Notes: generated by a model from the letters alone, not told the origin. 64,000 bases of DNA from an uncultured Burkholderiales bacterium (GCA_937944385.1 CALDYQ010000009.1:33777-97776), one strand, 5' to 3'. Shown: positions 47,361-56,807, numbered from the stretch's first letter. Numbers and translations: made by a program.

Positions 47361-48371
47361 ATGATCGCCCCTTGCATCGACATCCACGGTCATTTCTTCC
47401 CCGCCCGTTCGCCCGACTTCCGCCGTCGCTTCGGCGAAGCCTCCGGCCCCTGGGTCACGCTGCATGACCACGGTGATGGAACCGGCATGATGATGCTGGG
47501 CGAAGAGCCCTTCCGGCCGGTGCATTCCTCTCTATGGGACCCGAAGGCGCGCGTAGCCGATCTCGACCGCTCGGCGGTCACGCTGCAGCTGATCTGCGCC
47601 ACCCCGGTCATGTTTGCCTATGGTGCGCCGCCTGAGCAGGCGGCCCATGTCGCGGCCACGTACAACGACCTCGCGCTCGAGTTCGCCCACGCGAGCGGCG
47701 GACGCATCCGCGCGCTCTGCCAAGTGCCGCTCCAGGATGTCGATCTTGCCTGCCGCGAGCTCACGCGCGCCATGCGGGCGGGCTGTGTCGGCGTGCAGAT
47801 CGGCAACCACGTGGGGCCGCGCGAGATGGACGATGCAGACACCGTGCGCTTCCTCGCGCACTGCGCGCACGAAGGTGCGGCGGTGCTGGTCCACCCATGG
47901 GACATGCTCGGCGGCGAACGCCTCGGGCGCTGGATGGCCGCCTGGACGGTCGCGATGCCGGCGGAGACCCAGTGGGGCATCATGACGATGATCCTGGGCG
48001 GCGCCTTCGATCGGCTCCCGCGCGATCTGAGGATCTGCTTCGCGCACGGCGGCGGTAGCTTCCCCTACCTGCTCGGCCGGCTCGAAAACGCCTGGCATCG
48101 CCGCGGCGACGTCGTGCGCGGCGCCTCGAAGCATCCCCCTTCGCAGTATCTCGACCGCTTCAGCGTCGATTCGGCCGTCTTTGATCCGCGCGCACTGCGA
48201 CTGCTCATCGACACGATGGGGCATGAGCGCATCATGGTGGGAAGCGATGCGCCGTTTCCGCTCGGAGAGGCCGATATCGGTCAGCTTGTTCGCGAGCAGC
48301 CCGACCTGGCGGCGGAGGCGCGTGCCGCAATGCTGCGGCGCAACGCGGAAAAATTCTTCAACCTTGAATGA
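47361..48371 (+). CDS. 2-amino-3-carboxymuconate-6-semialdehyde decarboxylase-like amidohydrolase
   Basis: A 336 aa zinc amidohydrolase closely resembling bacterial ACMSD (NbaD), which decarboxylates the ring-cleavage product of 3-hydroxyanthranilate. Metal ligands appear as His-x-His in DIHGHFFP, His in VHPWDM and Asp in GSDAPFPLGE; the ATPVMFAYG, VPLQDVDLAC and FAHGGGSFPYLLGR blocks follow the same order. Activity on a related carboxymuconate cannot be excluded. The dehydrogenase for the next step, aminomuconate semialdehyde, lies two genes downstream. Confidence 0.87.
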   Translation: MIAPCIDIHGHFFPARSPDFRRRFGEASGPWVTLHDHGDGTGMMMLGEEPFRPVHSSLWDPKARVADLDRSAVTLQLICATPVMFAYGAPPEQAAHVAATYNDLALEFAHASGGRIRALCQVPLQDVDLACRELTRAMRAGCVGVQIGNHVGPREMDDADTVRFLAHCAHEGAAVLVHPWDMLGGERLGRWMAAWTVAMPAETQWGIMTMILGGAFDRLPRDLRICFAHGGGSFPYLLGRLENAWHRRGDVVRGASKHPPSQYLDRFSVDSAVFDPRALRLLIDTMGHERIMVGSDAPFPLGEADIGQLVREQPDLAAEARAAMLRRNAEKFFNLE

Positions 48372-48521
48372 TGTTGACCTGATCTTTGCTACGCAGGAGT
48401 CATCATCGATTCCGACCCAAGGCAGCGCCGGCTCGCGTCTTTCGATGATCACGCATTCTGAGGCTGCCTTTGGCGCTCTACACTCGTTTGCTCCTCAGAC
48501 CCATTCCGGAGGCTCTCAACC

Positions 48522-49691
48522 ATGCGCAAACTCCTTCTCGCCCTCGCTGCGGCCGGTCTCATGTCCGTCGGCGCCTCGGCCCAGGCCCCTCTCCGAATCG
48601 GTTTCGTCGGCGAGCTCTCCGGCCCGCAGGCGCCGCTTGGCCAGGACATGTATGACGCGTTCATGCTCGCAGTCGAAATGAACGGCGGCAAGTTGGGTGG
48701 TGTGCCCGTGCAGGTGATCAAGGAAGACTCGCAGCTCAAGCCGGACGTCGCCAACCAGGTGGTCGACAAACTGCTCGACAAGGACCGCGTACAGATCGTG
48801 ACCGGCATCACCTTCTCGAACATCATGATGGCGGTGCACAAGAAGATCACCGAACGCGGCGTATTTCTCATCGGATCGAACGCGGGCCCCTCTCCGATCG
48901 CCGGTGCGCAGTGTTCGCCCTATTTCTTCTCTACGTCATGGCAGAACGACAACCAGGCCGAGTCCGTGGGCAAGTTCGCAAGCGACAAGGGCTACCGCAA
49001 CGTGATCGCCATGGCGCCGAACTATCAAGCGGGCAAGGATGCGATTGCCGGCTTCAAGCGCATGTACAAGGGCACGGTGAGCGATGAGATCTACACGCCG
49101 CTCAACCAGCAGGACTTCTCCGCCGAACTCGCCCAGGTCGCCGCCAAACGTCCGGATGCGCTCTACGTGTTCTACCCGGGCGGTCTTGGGGTCAACTTCG
49201 TCAAGCAGTTCCACCAGGCCGGGCTCAATCGTTCGATGACCGTGATGTCGGTGTCCACGGCCGACGGCACCACCCTGCCCGCCCTGCGTGACACGGCGCT
49301 CGGCATGATGACCGGAACCGCCTGGGGCCCGGATTTCCCGAACGAGGCGAACCAGAAGTTCGTTGCCGCCTTCGAGAAGAAGTACAACCGCATCCCCTCG
49401 CAATACGCGGCGCAGAGCTACGACGCGGCGCAGTTGCTCGACAGCGCGATCCGCAAGGTGCGTGGCAAGGTCGACGACAAGACGGCCTTCCACGCAGCGC
49501 TCAAGGCGGCGGACTTCAAGAGCGTGCGCGGAAACTTCAAGTTCGGGACGAATCAGTTCCCGGTGCAGGACTACTACATGTTCGATGTGGTCAAGGACGC
49601 CAAGGGCCGCGCCACGCTGCGCACCGTGGCCAAGCCGCTCAGCAATCACGTCGATGCCTACGCGGCGCAGTGCAACATGAAGCCGCTGTGA
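48522..49691 (+). CDS. ABC transporter substrate-binding protein, LivK-type
   Basis: A 389 aa periplasmic binding protein of the branched-chain amino acid/amide/aromatic family (type 1 fold). A signal peptide covers residues 1-22 (LLLALAAAGLMSVGASAQA). Family features include GELSGPQAPLGQDM, VVDKLLDKDRVQIVTG, IGSNAGPSPIAG and PNYQAGKDAI. GGAGG stands 9 nt before the ATG. The linked catabolic genes suggest an aromatic or muconate-like acid as ligand rather than leucine; that is inference. Confidence 0.9.
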   Translation: MRKLLLALAAAGLMSVGASAQAPLRIGFVGELSGPQAPLGQDMYDAFMLAVEMNGGKLGGVPVQVIKEDSQLKPDVANQVVDKLLDKDRVQIVTGITFSNIMMAVHKKITERGVFLIGSNAGPSPIAGAQCSPYFFSTSWQNDNQAESVGKFASDKGYRNVIAMAPNYQAGKDAIAGFKRMYKGTVSDEIYTPLNQQDFSAELAQVAAKRPDALYVFYPGGLGVNFVKQFHQAGLNRSMTVMSVSTADGTTLPALRDTALGMMTGTAWGPDFPNEANQKFVAAFEKKYNRIPSQYAAQSYDAAQLLDSAIRKVRGKVDDKTAFHAALKAADFKSVRGNFKFGTNQFPVQDYYMFDVVKDAKGRATLRTVAKPLSNHVDAYAAQCNMKPL

Positions 49692-49719
49692 CCTCCATGA
49701 TCGCGCCGCAAGCCAATCA

Positions 49720-51222
49720 ATGACGCCCGGCGAACGCCTACCCGGTCTGCTCGACCATGTGATCGACGGCCGGAGCGTACCCGCCGCAAGCGGTCGTCGC
49801 TTTGCGAAGACCCATCCCGCGACCGGCGAAACGCTCTGGCAGGTGGCGGAGGGCGGCCGCCCCGACGTGGATGCCGCCGTGCGTGCGGCGCGGGCCGCCT
49901 TCGAGGGGCCGTGGGGGCGCATGCGGCCGGACGAGCGCGCGCGACTCCTCCAAGCCCTCGCCGACCGGCTGGACCACGAGGCTGATCGCCTGCTCGAGGC
50001 GGAGATCCACGACACGGGAAAACCCGTCAAGCTCGCCGGCGGCATCGACATTCCGCGGGGTGCCGCGAACTTCCGTGTCTTCATCGATCTGCTTCGCACT
50101 CGGCATGAGCGCGCCTGGCCCAGTACAGCGCCCGACGGCGCGCCGGTGCTCAATTACACCTTGCATGTGCCAAAGGGCGTGATCGGTGTCATCTGCCCGT
50201 GGAACCTGCCGTTTCTCAACGTGACCTGGAAGCTCGGGCCTGCGCTCGCCTGTGGCAACACAGTCGTGGTCAAGCCCTCCGAAGAGACGCCCACGACGGC
50301 CACCCTCCTCGCCCAGATCGCACTCGAGGTCGGCATCCCGCCGGGGGTCATCAACGTGGTGCACGGCTACGGCCCGGGGAGCGCCGGCGCAGCCCTGGTC
50401 GAGCATCCTGAGGTCGCGGCGATTACCTTCACCGGCGAGACGCGCACCGGTAGCGCCATCATGAAAGCCGCAGCCGAGGGCGTGCGCCCGGTCTCCTTTG
50501 AACTCGGCGGCAAGAACGCCGGTATCGTTTTTGCCGACGTCGATCTCGACGCTGCGGTCGAGGGCATCGCCCGCGCTGCGTTTCTGAATTCCGGGCAGGT
50601 CTGCTTGGGCGCCGAGCGGGTGTATGTCGAGCGGCCGATCTTCGAGCGCTTCGTCGAGCGCTTCGTCGCCCACACCGAGCGGCTCGTGATTGGCGACCCG
50701 TTCGATCCGTCCACCGACTTTGGTCCGCTCATCTCGGCCGAGCATCGCGAGAAAGTCAAACGCTACTTCGCACTGGCGAAAGCGGAAGGCGCCGCGGTGC
50801 TCACCGGCGAGTCAGCGCTCGAACTCCCCGAGCGACTCGCCCGCGGGCACTGGCTGCGTCCGACCGTGTGGAGCGGACTCGCCGATGGCAGTCGCACCCT
50901 GACCGAGGAAATCTTCGGCCCCTGCTGCAACCTCGCACCGTTCGACACCGAGGACGAGGTGATCGCGCGGGCCAATGCGACCCGCTACGGCTTGGCCACG
51001 ACCGTCTGGACGCGTGACGTAGGCCGCGCCCAGCGGCTCGCTCAGGCGATCCGCGTTGGGCTCGTCTGGGTCAATGCCTGGTGGCTGCGCGATCTGCGAA
51101 CGCCATTCGGCGGCTCAGGGCTCTCGGGCATCGGGCATGAGGGGGGCGAGCATTCGCTCGACTTCTATTCCGACATCCGCACGGTTTGCCTCAAAGGTCT
51201 GCCCGCCGGGGGTGCCGTGTGA
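49720..51222 (+). CDS. Aldehyde dehydrogenase, 2-aminomuconate/2-hydroxymuconate semialdehyde type
   Basis: A 500 aa NAD-dependent ALDH. The nucleotide-binding CPWNLPFLNVTWKLGPALA, the general base in FELGGKNAGIVF and the catalytic cysteine in NSGQVCLGAERVYVE are present; the EIFGPCCNLAPFDTEDE segment follows. The style is that of the muconic semialdehyde dehydrogenases AmnC/NbaE/DmpC. Placement between an ACMSD-like gene and a Liv transporter supports an aminomuconate semialdehyde substrate. The stop overlaps the livH GTG start. Confidence 0.88.
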   Translation: MTPGERLPGLLDHVIDGRSVPAASGRRFAKTHPATGETLWQVAEGGRPDVDAAVRAARAAFEGPWGRMRPDERARLLQALADRLDHEADRLLEAEIHDTGKPVKLAGGIDIPRGAANFRVFIDLLRTRHERAWPSTAPDGAPVLNYTLHVPKGVIGVICPWNLPFLNVTWKLGPALACGNTVVVKPSEETPTTATLLAQIALEVGIPPGVINVVHGYGPGSAGAALVEHPEVAAITFTGETRTGSAIMKAAAEGVRPVSFELGGKNAGIVFADVDLDAAVEGIARAAFLNSGQVCLGAERVYVERPIFERFVERFVAHTERLVIGDPFDPSTDFGPLISAEHREKVKRYFALAKAEGAAVLTGESALELPERLARGHWLRPTVWSGLADGSRTLTEEIFGPCCNLAPFDTEDEVIARANATRYGLATTVWTRDVGRAQRLAQAIRVGLVWVNAWWLRDLRTPFGGSGLSGIGHEGGEHSLDFYSDIRTVCLKGLPAGGAV

Positions 51223-52148
51223 CTACGCAGCTCGCACTGTCGCAACTCCTGAACGGGCTCCAGCTCGGCGTGCTGCTCTTCCTCATGGCGGCAGGTCTCA
51301 CGCTCGTCTTCGGCATCATGAGCTTCGTGAACCTCGCGCACGGTTCGCTTTACATGCTCGGGGCCTACTTTGGCGCGGCGACCTTCGCAAATACCGATTC
51401 ATTTCTGCTCGCCCTGCTCGCGGCGGTCGCGGGCGCCGCGGCGGTCGGCCTGGTGCTCGACCGCTTTGCGCTCACCCGGCTCTACGAGCGGGATCACCTC
51501 GATCAGGTGCTCGCCACCTTCGGCCTGATCCTCTTCTTCAACGAGGTGATCCGGATCATCTGGGGTCCAGGCTCGATCTTCATGCAGGTGCCCGAGGCGC
51601 TCTCGGCCACGGTCGAACTCTTCGGCTTCGCCTACCCCGCCTACCGCTTCGCAATCATCGTGGCCGGGCTCGCCGTGGCGCTCGGGCTCTACCTGCTGAT
51701 CCAGAAGACCCGTATCGGGATGCTGATCCGCGCCGGCGCAACGAACCCGCACATGGTGGCCTCGCTGGGCGTCGACATCAAGGGCCTCAACACACTCGTC
51801 TTCGCGCTCGGTGCAGGGCTCGCCGGGCTCGCTGGCGTGATGGCTGGCCCGATCATCTCGGTGCAGCCCGGCATGGGGGAGCCGGTACTGATCCTGACCC
51901 TCGTCGTGATCATCATCGGCGGCCTGGGCTCGATCCGCGGCGCGTTCTACGGTGCGCTGATCGTAGGCGTGGTCGACACGCTCGGACGCGCGTTCATGCC
52001 CACGGTGATGCGGGCTCTCTTCGAACGCAACACCGCCGATGCCGCAGGGCCGGCGCTCGCCTCGATGCTGATCTATCTCTTGATGGCGGTCGTGCTCGCG
52101 CTCCGCCCGCAGGGCCTGTTCCCCGCAGGCTCGGGAGCCACACGATGA
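51219..52148 (+). CDS. livH: Branched-chain-type ABC transporter permease LivH
   Basis: A 309 aa inner-membrane permease with eight or so helices, typical LivH: LLNGLQLGVLLFLMAAGLTL, GIMSFVNLAHGSLYMLGAY, the cytoplasmic EAA-like loop with GVDIKGLNTLVFALGAGLAG and the end LALRPQGLFP. The GTG start overlaps the ALDH stop (GTGA). Confidence 0.93.
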   Translation: MTTQLALSQLLNGLQLGVLLFLMAAGLTLVFGIMSFVNLAHGSLYMLGAYFGAATFANTDSFLLALLAAVAGAAAVGLVLDRFALTRLYERDHLDQVLATFGLILFFNEVIRIIWGPGSIFMQVPEALSATVELFGFAYPAYRFAIIVAGLAVALGLYLLIQKTRIGMLIRAGATNPHMVASLGVDIKGLNTLVFALGAGLAGLAGVMAGPIISVQPGMGEPVLILTLVVIIIGGLGSIRGAFYGALIVGVVDTLGRAFMPTVMRALFERNTADAAGPALASMLIYLLMAVVLALRPQGLFPAGSGATR

Positions 52149-53155
52149 GCGCACTCTGGCCCACGGCCATCGACTGGCGCGCGCCGCGAACCTGGGTCGC
52201 GCTGGGTACGCTTGCCCTGCTCCTGGTTCTGCCGCTCCTCGCCGAGTTCGTCTCGGGCGATGGCGCGGACTTCTGGGTCAAGTTCGCCACCCGCGTAATG
52301 ATCTACGCGCTGGCTGCCATCGGGCTCAACCTGATTCTCGGTTTCGGCGGTCTCGTGAGCTTCGGGCATGCGATGTACGTGATGCTCGGGTCCTACGCGG
52401 TGGCGATTCCCACAGAACACGGCATCACCTCGGGCTGGCTGCATCTCGTCATTGCGCTTGCGGCCGCCTTCGTGCTTGCGTTGGTCGTAGGCGCGATCTC
52501 GCTTCGCACGACAGGCATCGCCTTCATCATGATCACGCTCGCATTTGCCCAGATGCTGTTCTTCGCGGCCGTGAGCCTCAAGCAGTACGGCGGCGACGAT
52601 GGCCTGACGGTCGCCGCCCGCAGTGATTTCGGCGTCATCTCGATCGCGGGCCACATCGGGCTCTACTACGTGGCGCTCACGGTCGTGCTGCTCGCGCTCT
52701 ATCTCTCGTGGCGCGCCGTGCTTTCACCGTTCGGGCTCGTGCTGCGCGCGAGCAAGGCCAATGCGCGCCGGACGCTTGCCCTGGGGCATCCGGTCTTCCG
52801 CTTCCAGCTCGCGGCCTATGTCGCCTCGGCCCTGCTCTGCGCCGTAGCCGGCGTGCTGCTCGCCAATCTCACCCAATTCGCCTCCCCAGCCTACGGTGCG
52901 TGGACACTCTCGGGGGAACTGATCGTCGTCGTGATTCTCGGTGGCCTGGGCACGGTGTTCGGCCCGCTCATCGGCGCCATCCTGCTGCTTGCGCTCGAGG
53001 AGGCCCTGCCGACGCTGGTCGAAGCATTGCTTCCCGCCTACAAGGCGAACTGGATGCTCCTGCTCGGCCTTTTCATCTTCCTGATCGCGCTCACCCTCGA
53101 GCGAGGGGTCTACGGCTCGCTGCCCGAGCGCGCGCGAGGACGGCAACAACCATGA
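52145..53155 (+). CDS. livM: Branched-chain-type ABC transporter permease LivM
   Basis: A 336 aa permease partner of LivH with about nine helices. Family blocks are ALAAIGLNLILGFGGLVSFG, LRTTGIAFIMITLAFAQM, the loop near LRASKANARRTLALGHPVF and VVVILGGLGTVFGPLIGA. ATGA overlaps join it to livH and livG. Confidence 0.93.
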   Translation: MSALWPTAIDWRAPRTWVALGTLALLLVLPLLAEFVSGDGADFWVKFATRVMIYALAAIGLNLILGFGGLVSFGHAMYVMLGSYAVAIPTEHGITSGWLHLVIALAAAFVLALVVGAISLRTTGIAFIMITLAFAQMLFFAAVSLKQYGGDDGLTVAARSDFGVISIAGHIGLYYVALTVVLLALYLSWRAVLSPFGLVLRASKANARRTLALGHPVFRFQLAAYVASALLCAVAGVLLANLTQFASPAYGAWTLSGELIVVVILGGLGTVFGPLIGAILLLALEEALPTLVEALLPAYKANWMLLLGLFIFLIALTLERGVYGSLPERARGRQQP

Positions 53156-53907
53156 CCACCTCCGCACTCGAAACCGTGCGCCTCGTCAAGCGCTTTGGCG
53201 GCGTCACCGCCACCGATCAGGTCTCGCTTACGGTGGCGCCGGGCGAACTCCACGCGCTCATCGGCCCGAATGGCGCAGGCAAGAGCACGTTGATAGGCCA
53301 GCTGGCCGGCGAACTCTCGCCGGACGCGGGTGACATCCGCCTCTTCGGCCAGAGCGTCATCGGTCGGCCGGTGCACGAGCGGGCCCGGCTCGGCCTTGGG
53401 CGCACCTACCAGATCACCCAACTCGCGCGGGAGTTCACGGCGCTCGACAACGTGCTCCTTGGAGTCAATGCGCGACGGGGCGGCAATACCCGTTTCTGGG
53501 GCCCGGCGCGTCAGGATCTGGAGTCGGTGGCCCGCGCGCGCGCCGCACTCGACCAGGTCGGGCTCGGCGAACGCGCCGAGGCACAGGTGGCGGCGCTCGC
53601 CCATGGCGAACAGCGGCAGCTCGAGATTGCCATGGCGCTCGCGACCGAGCCGCGCCTCTTGCTTCTCGATGAGCCGCTCGCCGGCATGAGCCAAGGCGAA
53701 GCGCAGGCCATGGTCACGCTCTTGCGCGGGCTCAAGAAGCACTACACGATGCTGCTCGTCGAGCACGACATGGACGCCGTATTCACCCTTGCCGACCGCG
53801 TGAGCGTGCTCGTCTACGGCCGGATCATCGCCACCGGCACCGTGGCCGAGATCCGCGCCAACGCGGATGTGCGGGCGGCCTACCTCGGCGAGGAGACGGC
53901 CGCATGA
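53152..53907 (+). CDS. livG: Branched-chain-type ABC transporter ATP-binding protein LivG
   Basis: A 251 aa ATPase of the Liv type. Walker A GPNGAGKSTLIGQ; Q-loop region TYQITQLAREFTALDNV; signature-like ALAHGEQRQLEIAMALA; Walker B LLLLDEPLAGM; switch His in VEHDMDAVF. The usual LSYG-type signature reads LAHGEQ, normal for LivG. It starts in an ATGA overlap with livM. Confidence 0.93.
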   Translation: MTTSALETVRLVKRFGGVTATDQVSLTVAPGELHALIGPNGAGKSTLIGQLAGELSPDAGDIRLFGQSVIGRPVHERARLGLGRTYQITQLAREFTALDNVLLGVNARRGGNTRFWGPARQDLESVARARAALDQVGLGERAEAQVAALAHGEQRQLEIAMALATEPRLLLLDEPLAGMSQGEAQAMVTLLRGLKKHYTMLLVEHDMDAVFTLADRVSVLVYGRIIATGTVAEIRANADVRAAYLGEETAA

Positions 53908-54611
53908 GTGCGCCCCTCCTCGCGGTCGAGCGGCTCTCCGCCGGTTACGGGGCCTCGCGCGTGCTCTTCGATGTCGACCTCGAGCTTCGCGAAGGCGAGG
54001 TCGCCACCCTGCTCGGCCGAAACGGCATGGGCAAGAGCACACTGATCAAGTGCCTGACCGGCTGGCTCAAACCGACCTCGGGCAGCATCCGCTTCGCCGG
54101 GCGCGACATGACGGGCGCAGCGGCCTACCGCATCGGCCGGGCCGGATTCGCGCTCGTGCCCGAAGGGCGGCAGGTCTTCCCAACGCTGACTGTTCGCGAG
54201 AACCTCATCGCAACCGCGTCCAAGCGCAACGGCCACGCCTGGACACTCTCGCGCGTGGCCGAGCTCTTTCCTCGGCTCGAGGAACGGATGCACCAGCTTG
54301 CAGGCACCCTCTCGGGGGGCGAGCAGCAGATGCTCGCCATCGGCCGCGCGCTGATGACCAACCCTCGGCTGCTCGTGCTCGACGAGGCGACCGAGGGGCT
54401 GGCCCCTCTTGTGCGTGCCGACATCTGGCGCGCGCTTGCGACCTTGAAGCAGGAGGGGCTCGCGATGCTCGTCGTCGACAAGGACCTAAAGGCGCTCCTG
54501 CCGCTTGCTGACCATCACACTGGCATCGAGAAGGGCCGCGTAGCCCTGCGTGGCACGTCAGCCGAGATATCAGCCGACGAAGCGCGCCTGCACGCGCTGA
54601 TCGGGGTGTGA
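53904..54611 (+). CDS. livF: Branched-chain-type ABC transporter ATP-binding protein LivF
   Basis: A 235 aa ATPase pairing with LivG. Walker A GRNGMGKSTLIK; Q-loop PEGRQVFPTLTVREN; signature LSGGEQQMLAIGRALM; Walker B LLVLDEATEGLAP. The switch histidine position reads VVDKDLKALL where LivF normally has VEQN, a usual variation for LivF. Last gene of the transport operon; the tRNA gene begins 33 bp later on the other strand. Confidence 0.93.
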   Translation: MSAPLLAVERLSAGYGASRVLFDVDLELREGEVATLLGRNGMGKSTLIKCLTGWLKPTSGSIRFAGRDMTGAAAYRIGRAGFALVPEGRQVFPTLTVRENLIATASKRNGHAWTLSRVAELFPRLEERMHQLAGTLSGGEQQMLAIGRALMTNPRLLVLDEATEGLAPLVRADIWRALATLKQEGLAMLVVDKDLKALLPLADHHTGIEKGRVALRGTSAEISADEARLHALIGV

Positions 54612-54644
54612 TCTGCCCGCCTGGAGCCAGGCGAGAAAGGAAAA

Positions 54645-54719
54645 TGGTGCCGGTTGTCGGGATTGAACTGACGACCTACCGCTTACAAGGCGGTTGCTCT
54701 ACCACTGAGCTAAACCGGC
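54645..54719 (-). tRNA. tRNA-Thr (anticodon TGT)
   Basis: A 75 nt cloverleaf with encoded CCA. The acceptor stem GCCGGTT pairs with AACCGGC, the D arm reads GCTC-AGTGGTA-GAGC, the anticodon arm ACCGC-CTTGTAA-GCGGT shows TGT, and the T arm is GTCAG-TTCAATC-CTGAC. It lies between convergent livF and sspB. Confidence 0.95.
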
Positions 54720-54725
54720 GTGCCG

Positions 54726-55217
54726 TTATTTTATGACGGTGAGCGCGGGCCGCTTTCGTTCGGGCTTGCCGCCCGGCGTCGTGTCGTTGGCGTCTTGCGA
54801 CTGCCCCTCGGTCACGGCCGCCGACGATGCCTCGACAGGAACGGGCGCCAGCGCTGCCCCCGGTGCGATCGGTGCCTCCACTGCCGCCGGGGCTGCGGGT
54901 TCCTCGGCCCCCGGTGCGAAGGCCATGCCGTACCCAGTTTCCTTGGAGAATAGGCCGACGACCGCGCTCATCGGGACAGCGACTTCCTGTGACATGCCGT
55001 TGAAGCGGGCATTGAACAGGATCCAGTCGTTGTCCATCGTCAGTTGGTGCGTGGCGAGCGGCCCGATATTGAGCACGATTTCACCGTCGCGCACGTAGGA
55101 CGTCGGCACCCTGGTCTTGGCGTTGACGCGCACCGCCAGGTAAGGCGTGTAGCCCGACTCGACGCACCACTCGTACAGCGCGCGGATGAGGTAAGGTTTG
55201 GCAGTCTGCTCGCTCAC
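54726..55217 (-). CDS. sspB: ClpXP adaptor SspB
   Basis: A 163 aa adaptor that delivers ssrA-tagged proteins to ClpXP. The folded domain (residues 1-110) has KPYLIRALYEWCVESGYTPY, IVLNIGPLATHQL and ILFNARFNGMSQEVAVP. A flexible Ala/Pro-rich linker leads to the short C-terminal ClpX-binding tail RPALTVIK. It is 16 bp after sspA. Confidence 0.96.
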   Translation of the reverse strand: MSEQTAKPYLIRALYEWCVESGYTPYLAVRVNAKTRVPTSYVRDGEIVLNIGPLATHQLTMDNDWILFNARFNGMSQEVAVPMSAVVGLFSKETGYGMAFAPGAEEPAAPAAVEAPIAPGAALAPVPVEASSAAVTEGQSQDANDTTPGGKPERKRPALTVIK

Positions 55218-55233
55218 GTTGTCACGATCCTGT

Positions 55234-55833
55234 TCAGCGACGCATACCGCGCTCGGCCGGCGTCAGCGCATCGATGAAGCCCTGGCGTGAGAACAGCCGC
55301 TCGGCGTACTTGAGGATCGGTGCGGCCGACTTTGGCAGCTCGATCTGATAGTGGCTCAGTCGCCACAAAAGAGGCGCGAGCGCGACGTCAAGCATCGAGT
55401 AGTCCTCGCCCAGCATGTGCTTCTGCTTGTTGAAGACCACCGAGATTTCGGTCAGGCGGTCACGGATCGCCGCGCGCGCCTTGTCGGCGTTCTTTGGGGC
55501 CTTCTTCTCGAGTTCCTCGACGTGGACGAAGATCTCCCGGTGGAAGCGGTGCAGAAAAAGCCGAGCGCGGCCGCGGGTCGCCGGATCCGGCGGCATGAGC
55601 TGCGGATGCGGGAAACGCTCGTCGATGTACTCATTGATGATGTTCGACTCGTGCAGGATGAGATCCCGTTCCACCAGCACGGGCACGGTGTTGTACGGGT
55701 TCATCACGACCAGGTCCTCGGGCTTGTGGTCGAGATCGACGTCGATGATCTGGAAGTCCATGCCCTTCTCGTGGAGGACGATGCGGCACTGGTGGCTGAA
55801 CGGATCCGTCGTGCCGGAGTAAAGCGTCATCAT
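55234..55833 (-). CDS. sspA: Stringent starvation protein A (GST-fold)
   Basis: A 199 aa protein with a glutathione S-transferase fold that binds RNA polymerase under starvation and acid stress. The N-terminal thioredoxin-like domain has TLYSGTTDPFSHQCRIVLHE and VPVLVERDLILHESNII; a helical domain follows. SspA lacks GST activity. Position after petABC and before sspB is the standard betaproteobacterial order. Confidence 0.95.
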   Translation of the reverse strand: MMTLYSGTTDPFSHQCRIVLHEKGMDFQIIDVDLDHKPEDLVVMNPYNTVPVLVERDLILHESNIINEYIDERFPHPQLMPPDPATRGRARLFLHRFHREIFVHVEELEKKAPKNADKARAAIRDRLTEISVVFNKQKHMLGEDYSMLDVALAPLLWRLSHYQIELPKSAAPILKYAERLFSRQGFIDALTPAERGMRR

Positions 55834-55874
55834 GTCGGGTCACCTTTCCGGTGTGTTCTTGTGGTTGGGCAGTG

Positions 55875-55915
55875 CAAAAAACGAAAACGCCGGGCGACCA
55901 CGAGATCACCCGGCG
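55875..55915 (-). terminator. Rho-independent terminator after petC
   Basis: On the minus strand a 10 bp stem, CGCCGGGTGA and TCGCCCGGCG with one G-T pair, is followed by TTTTCGTTTTTT. It separates petABC from sspA. Confidence 0.85.
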
Positions 55916-55932
55916 ACAGAAAGACGCGTAAC

Positions 55933-56790
55933 TCAGGTGACGTCTTTCCAATACTCTTTCTTCAGCCAATACGCCGCGGGCAGCATCAGGCCGAGCAGGA
56001 GCATCACGATGATACCGATCTGCACGCGTTGGTTGCGGTACGGCTCGGACACGTAGCCCATGAAGTTGACCAGATCGGCCATCGCGGCATCGAACTGCTG
56101 CGGCGTCATCAGGCCGTCGGTTGCTGGGACCAGTTGCCGCACGATGTAGTGCGTTTCGGTCTTGCCATCCTTCTTTTCGACGTGCGTCTCGAAGCTCGCC
56201 ATCGTATTGCTGGCGATGAAGGCGGAACGCGCGCGGCCGTAGGCGTCCGAAGTCGTGCGGATGTCCTTGCCGTCCGCCTTGAAAACAGTCTCCTTGACCG
56301 TCGGGTTACCCTGCAGTTCCGCCATCACATGCGGCATGCCAATGTTGGGCGAGACGAGGTTGTTCCAGCCTGTCGGGCGAGAGGGATCGACATAGAAGCC
56401 ACGCAGGTAGGCGCCGAGGCGCTCGGCGGTGTAGCTGCGGGCCATCACCGACAGGTCTGGCGGCACCGCCCCGAACCACTCCTTTGCGTCCTTCGGGCTG
56501 ATCGCCGCATTCATGGTGTCACCGATCTTGTCGGTGGTGAACATGAGGTTCTGCTTGATCTGTTCGGGCGTGAGCTTGAGGTCGGTCAGCCGGTTGTAGC
56601 GCATGAACTGCGCGCTGTGGCAGTTCAGGCAGTGGTTGACGAACAGTCGCGCACCGCGCTGGAGGGACTCGACATTGGTGCTCGAGGCCGTCGCTCCGAC
56701 GATCTTGATTTCCGGCCCGCCCGCAGCCCAGGCCGTCGTCACGCACAGGCTCAGAACGAGCGGCAAGGCCGCGAAAAGTGCTTTCTTCAT
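55933..56790 (-). CDS. petC: Ubiquinol-cytochrome c reductase cytochrome c1 subunit
   Basis: A 285 aa cytochrome c1 of the bc1 complex. A signal peptide (residues 1-22) is followed by the heme motif CLNCH near residue 54, the likely methionine-ligand region near IGMPHVM, and a C-terminal membrane anchor (IGIIVMLLLGLMLPAAYWL). GGGAGAAG stands before the ATG. Third gene of petABC, 17 bp after petB. Confidence 0.96.
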   Translation of the reverse strand: MKKALFAALPLVLSLCVTTAWAAGGPEIKIVGATASSTNVESLQRGARLFVNHCLNCHSAQFMRYNRLTDLKLTPEQIKQNLMFTTDKIGDTMNAAISPKDAKEWFGAVPPDLSVMARSYTAERLGAYLRGFYVDPSRPTGWNNLVSPNIGMPHVMAELQGNPTVKETVFKADGKDIRTTSDAYGRARSAFIASNTMASFETHVEKKDGKTETHYIVRQLVPATDGLMTPQQFDAAMADLVNFMGYVSEPYRNQRVQIGIIVMLLLGLMLPAAYWLKKEYWKDVT

Positions 56791-56807
56791 CTTGATCGCT
56801 TCTCCCG

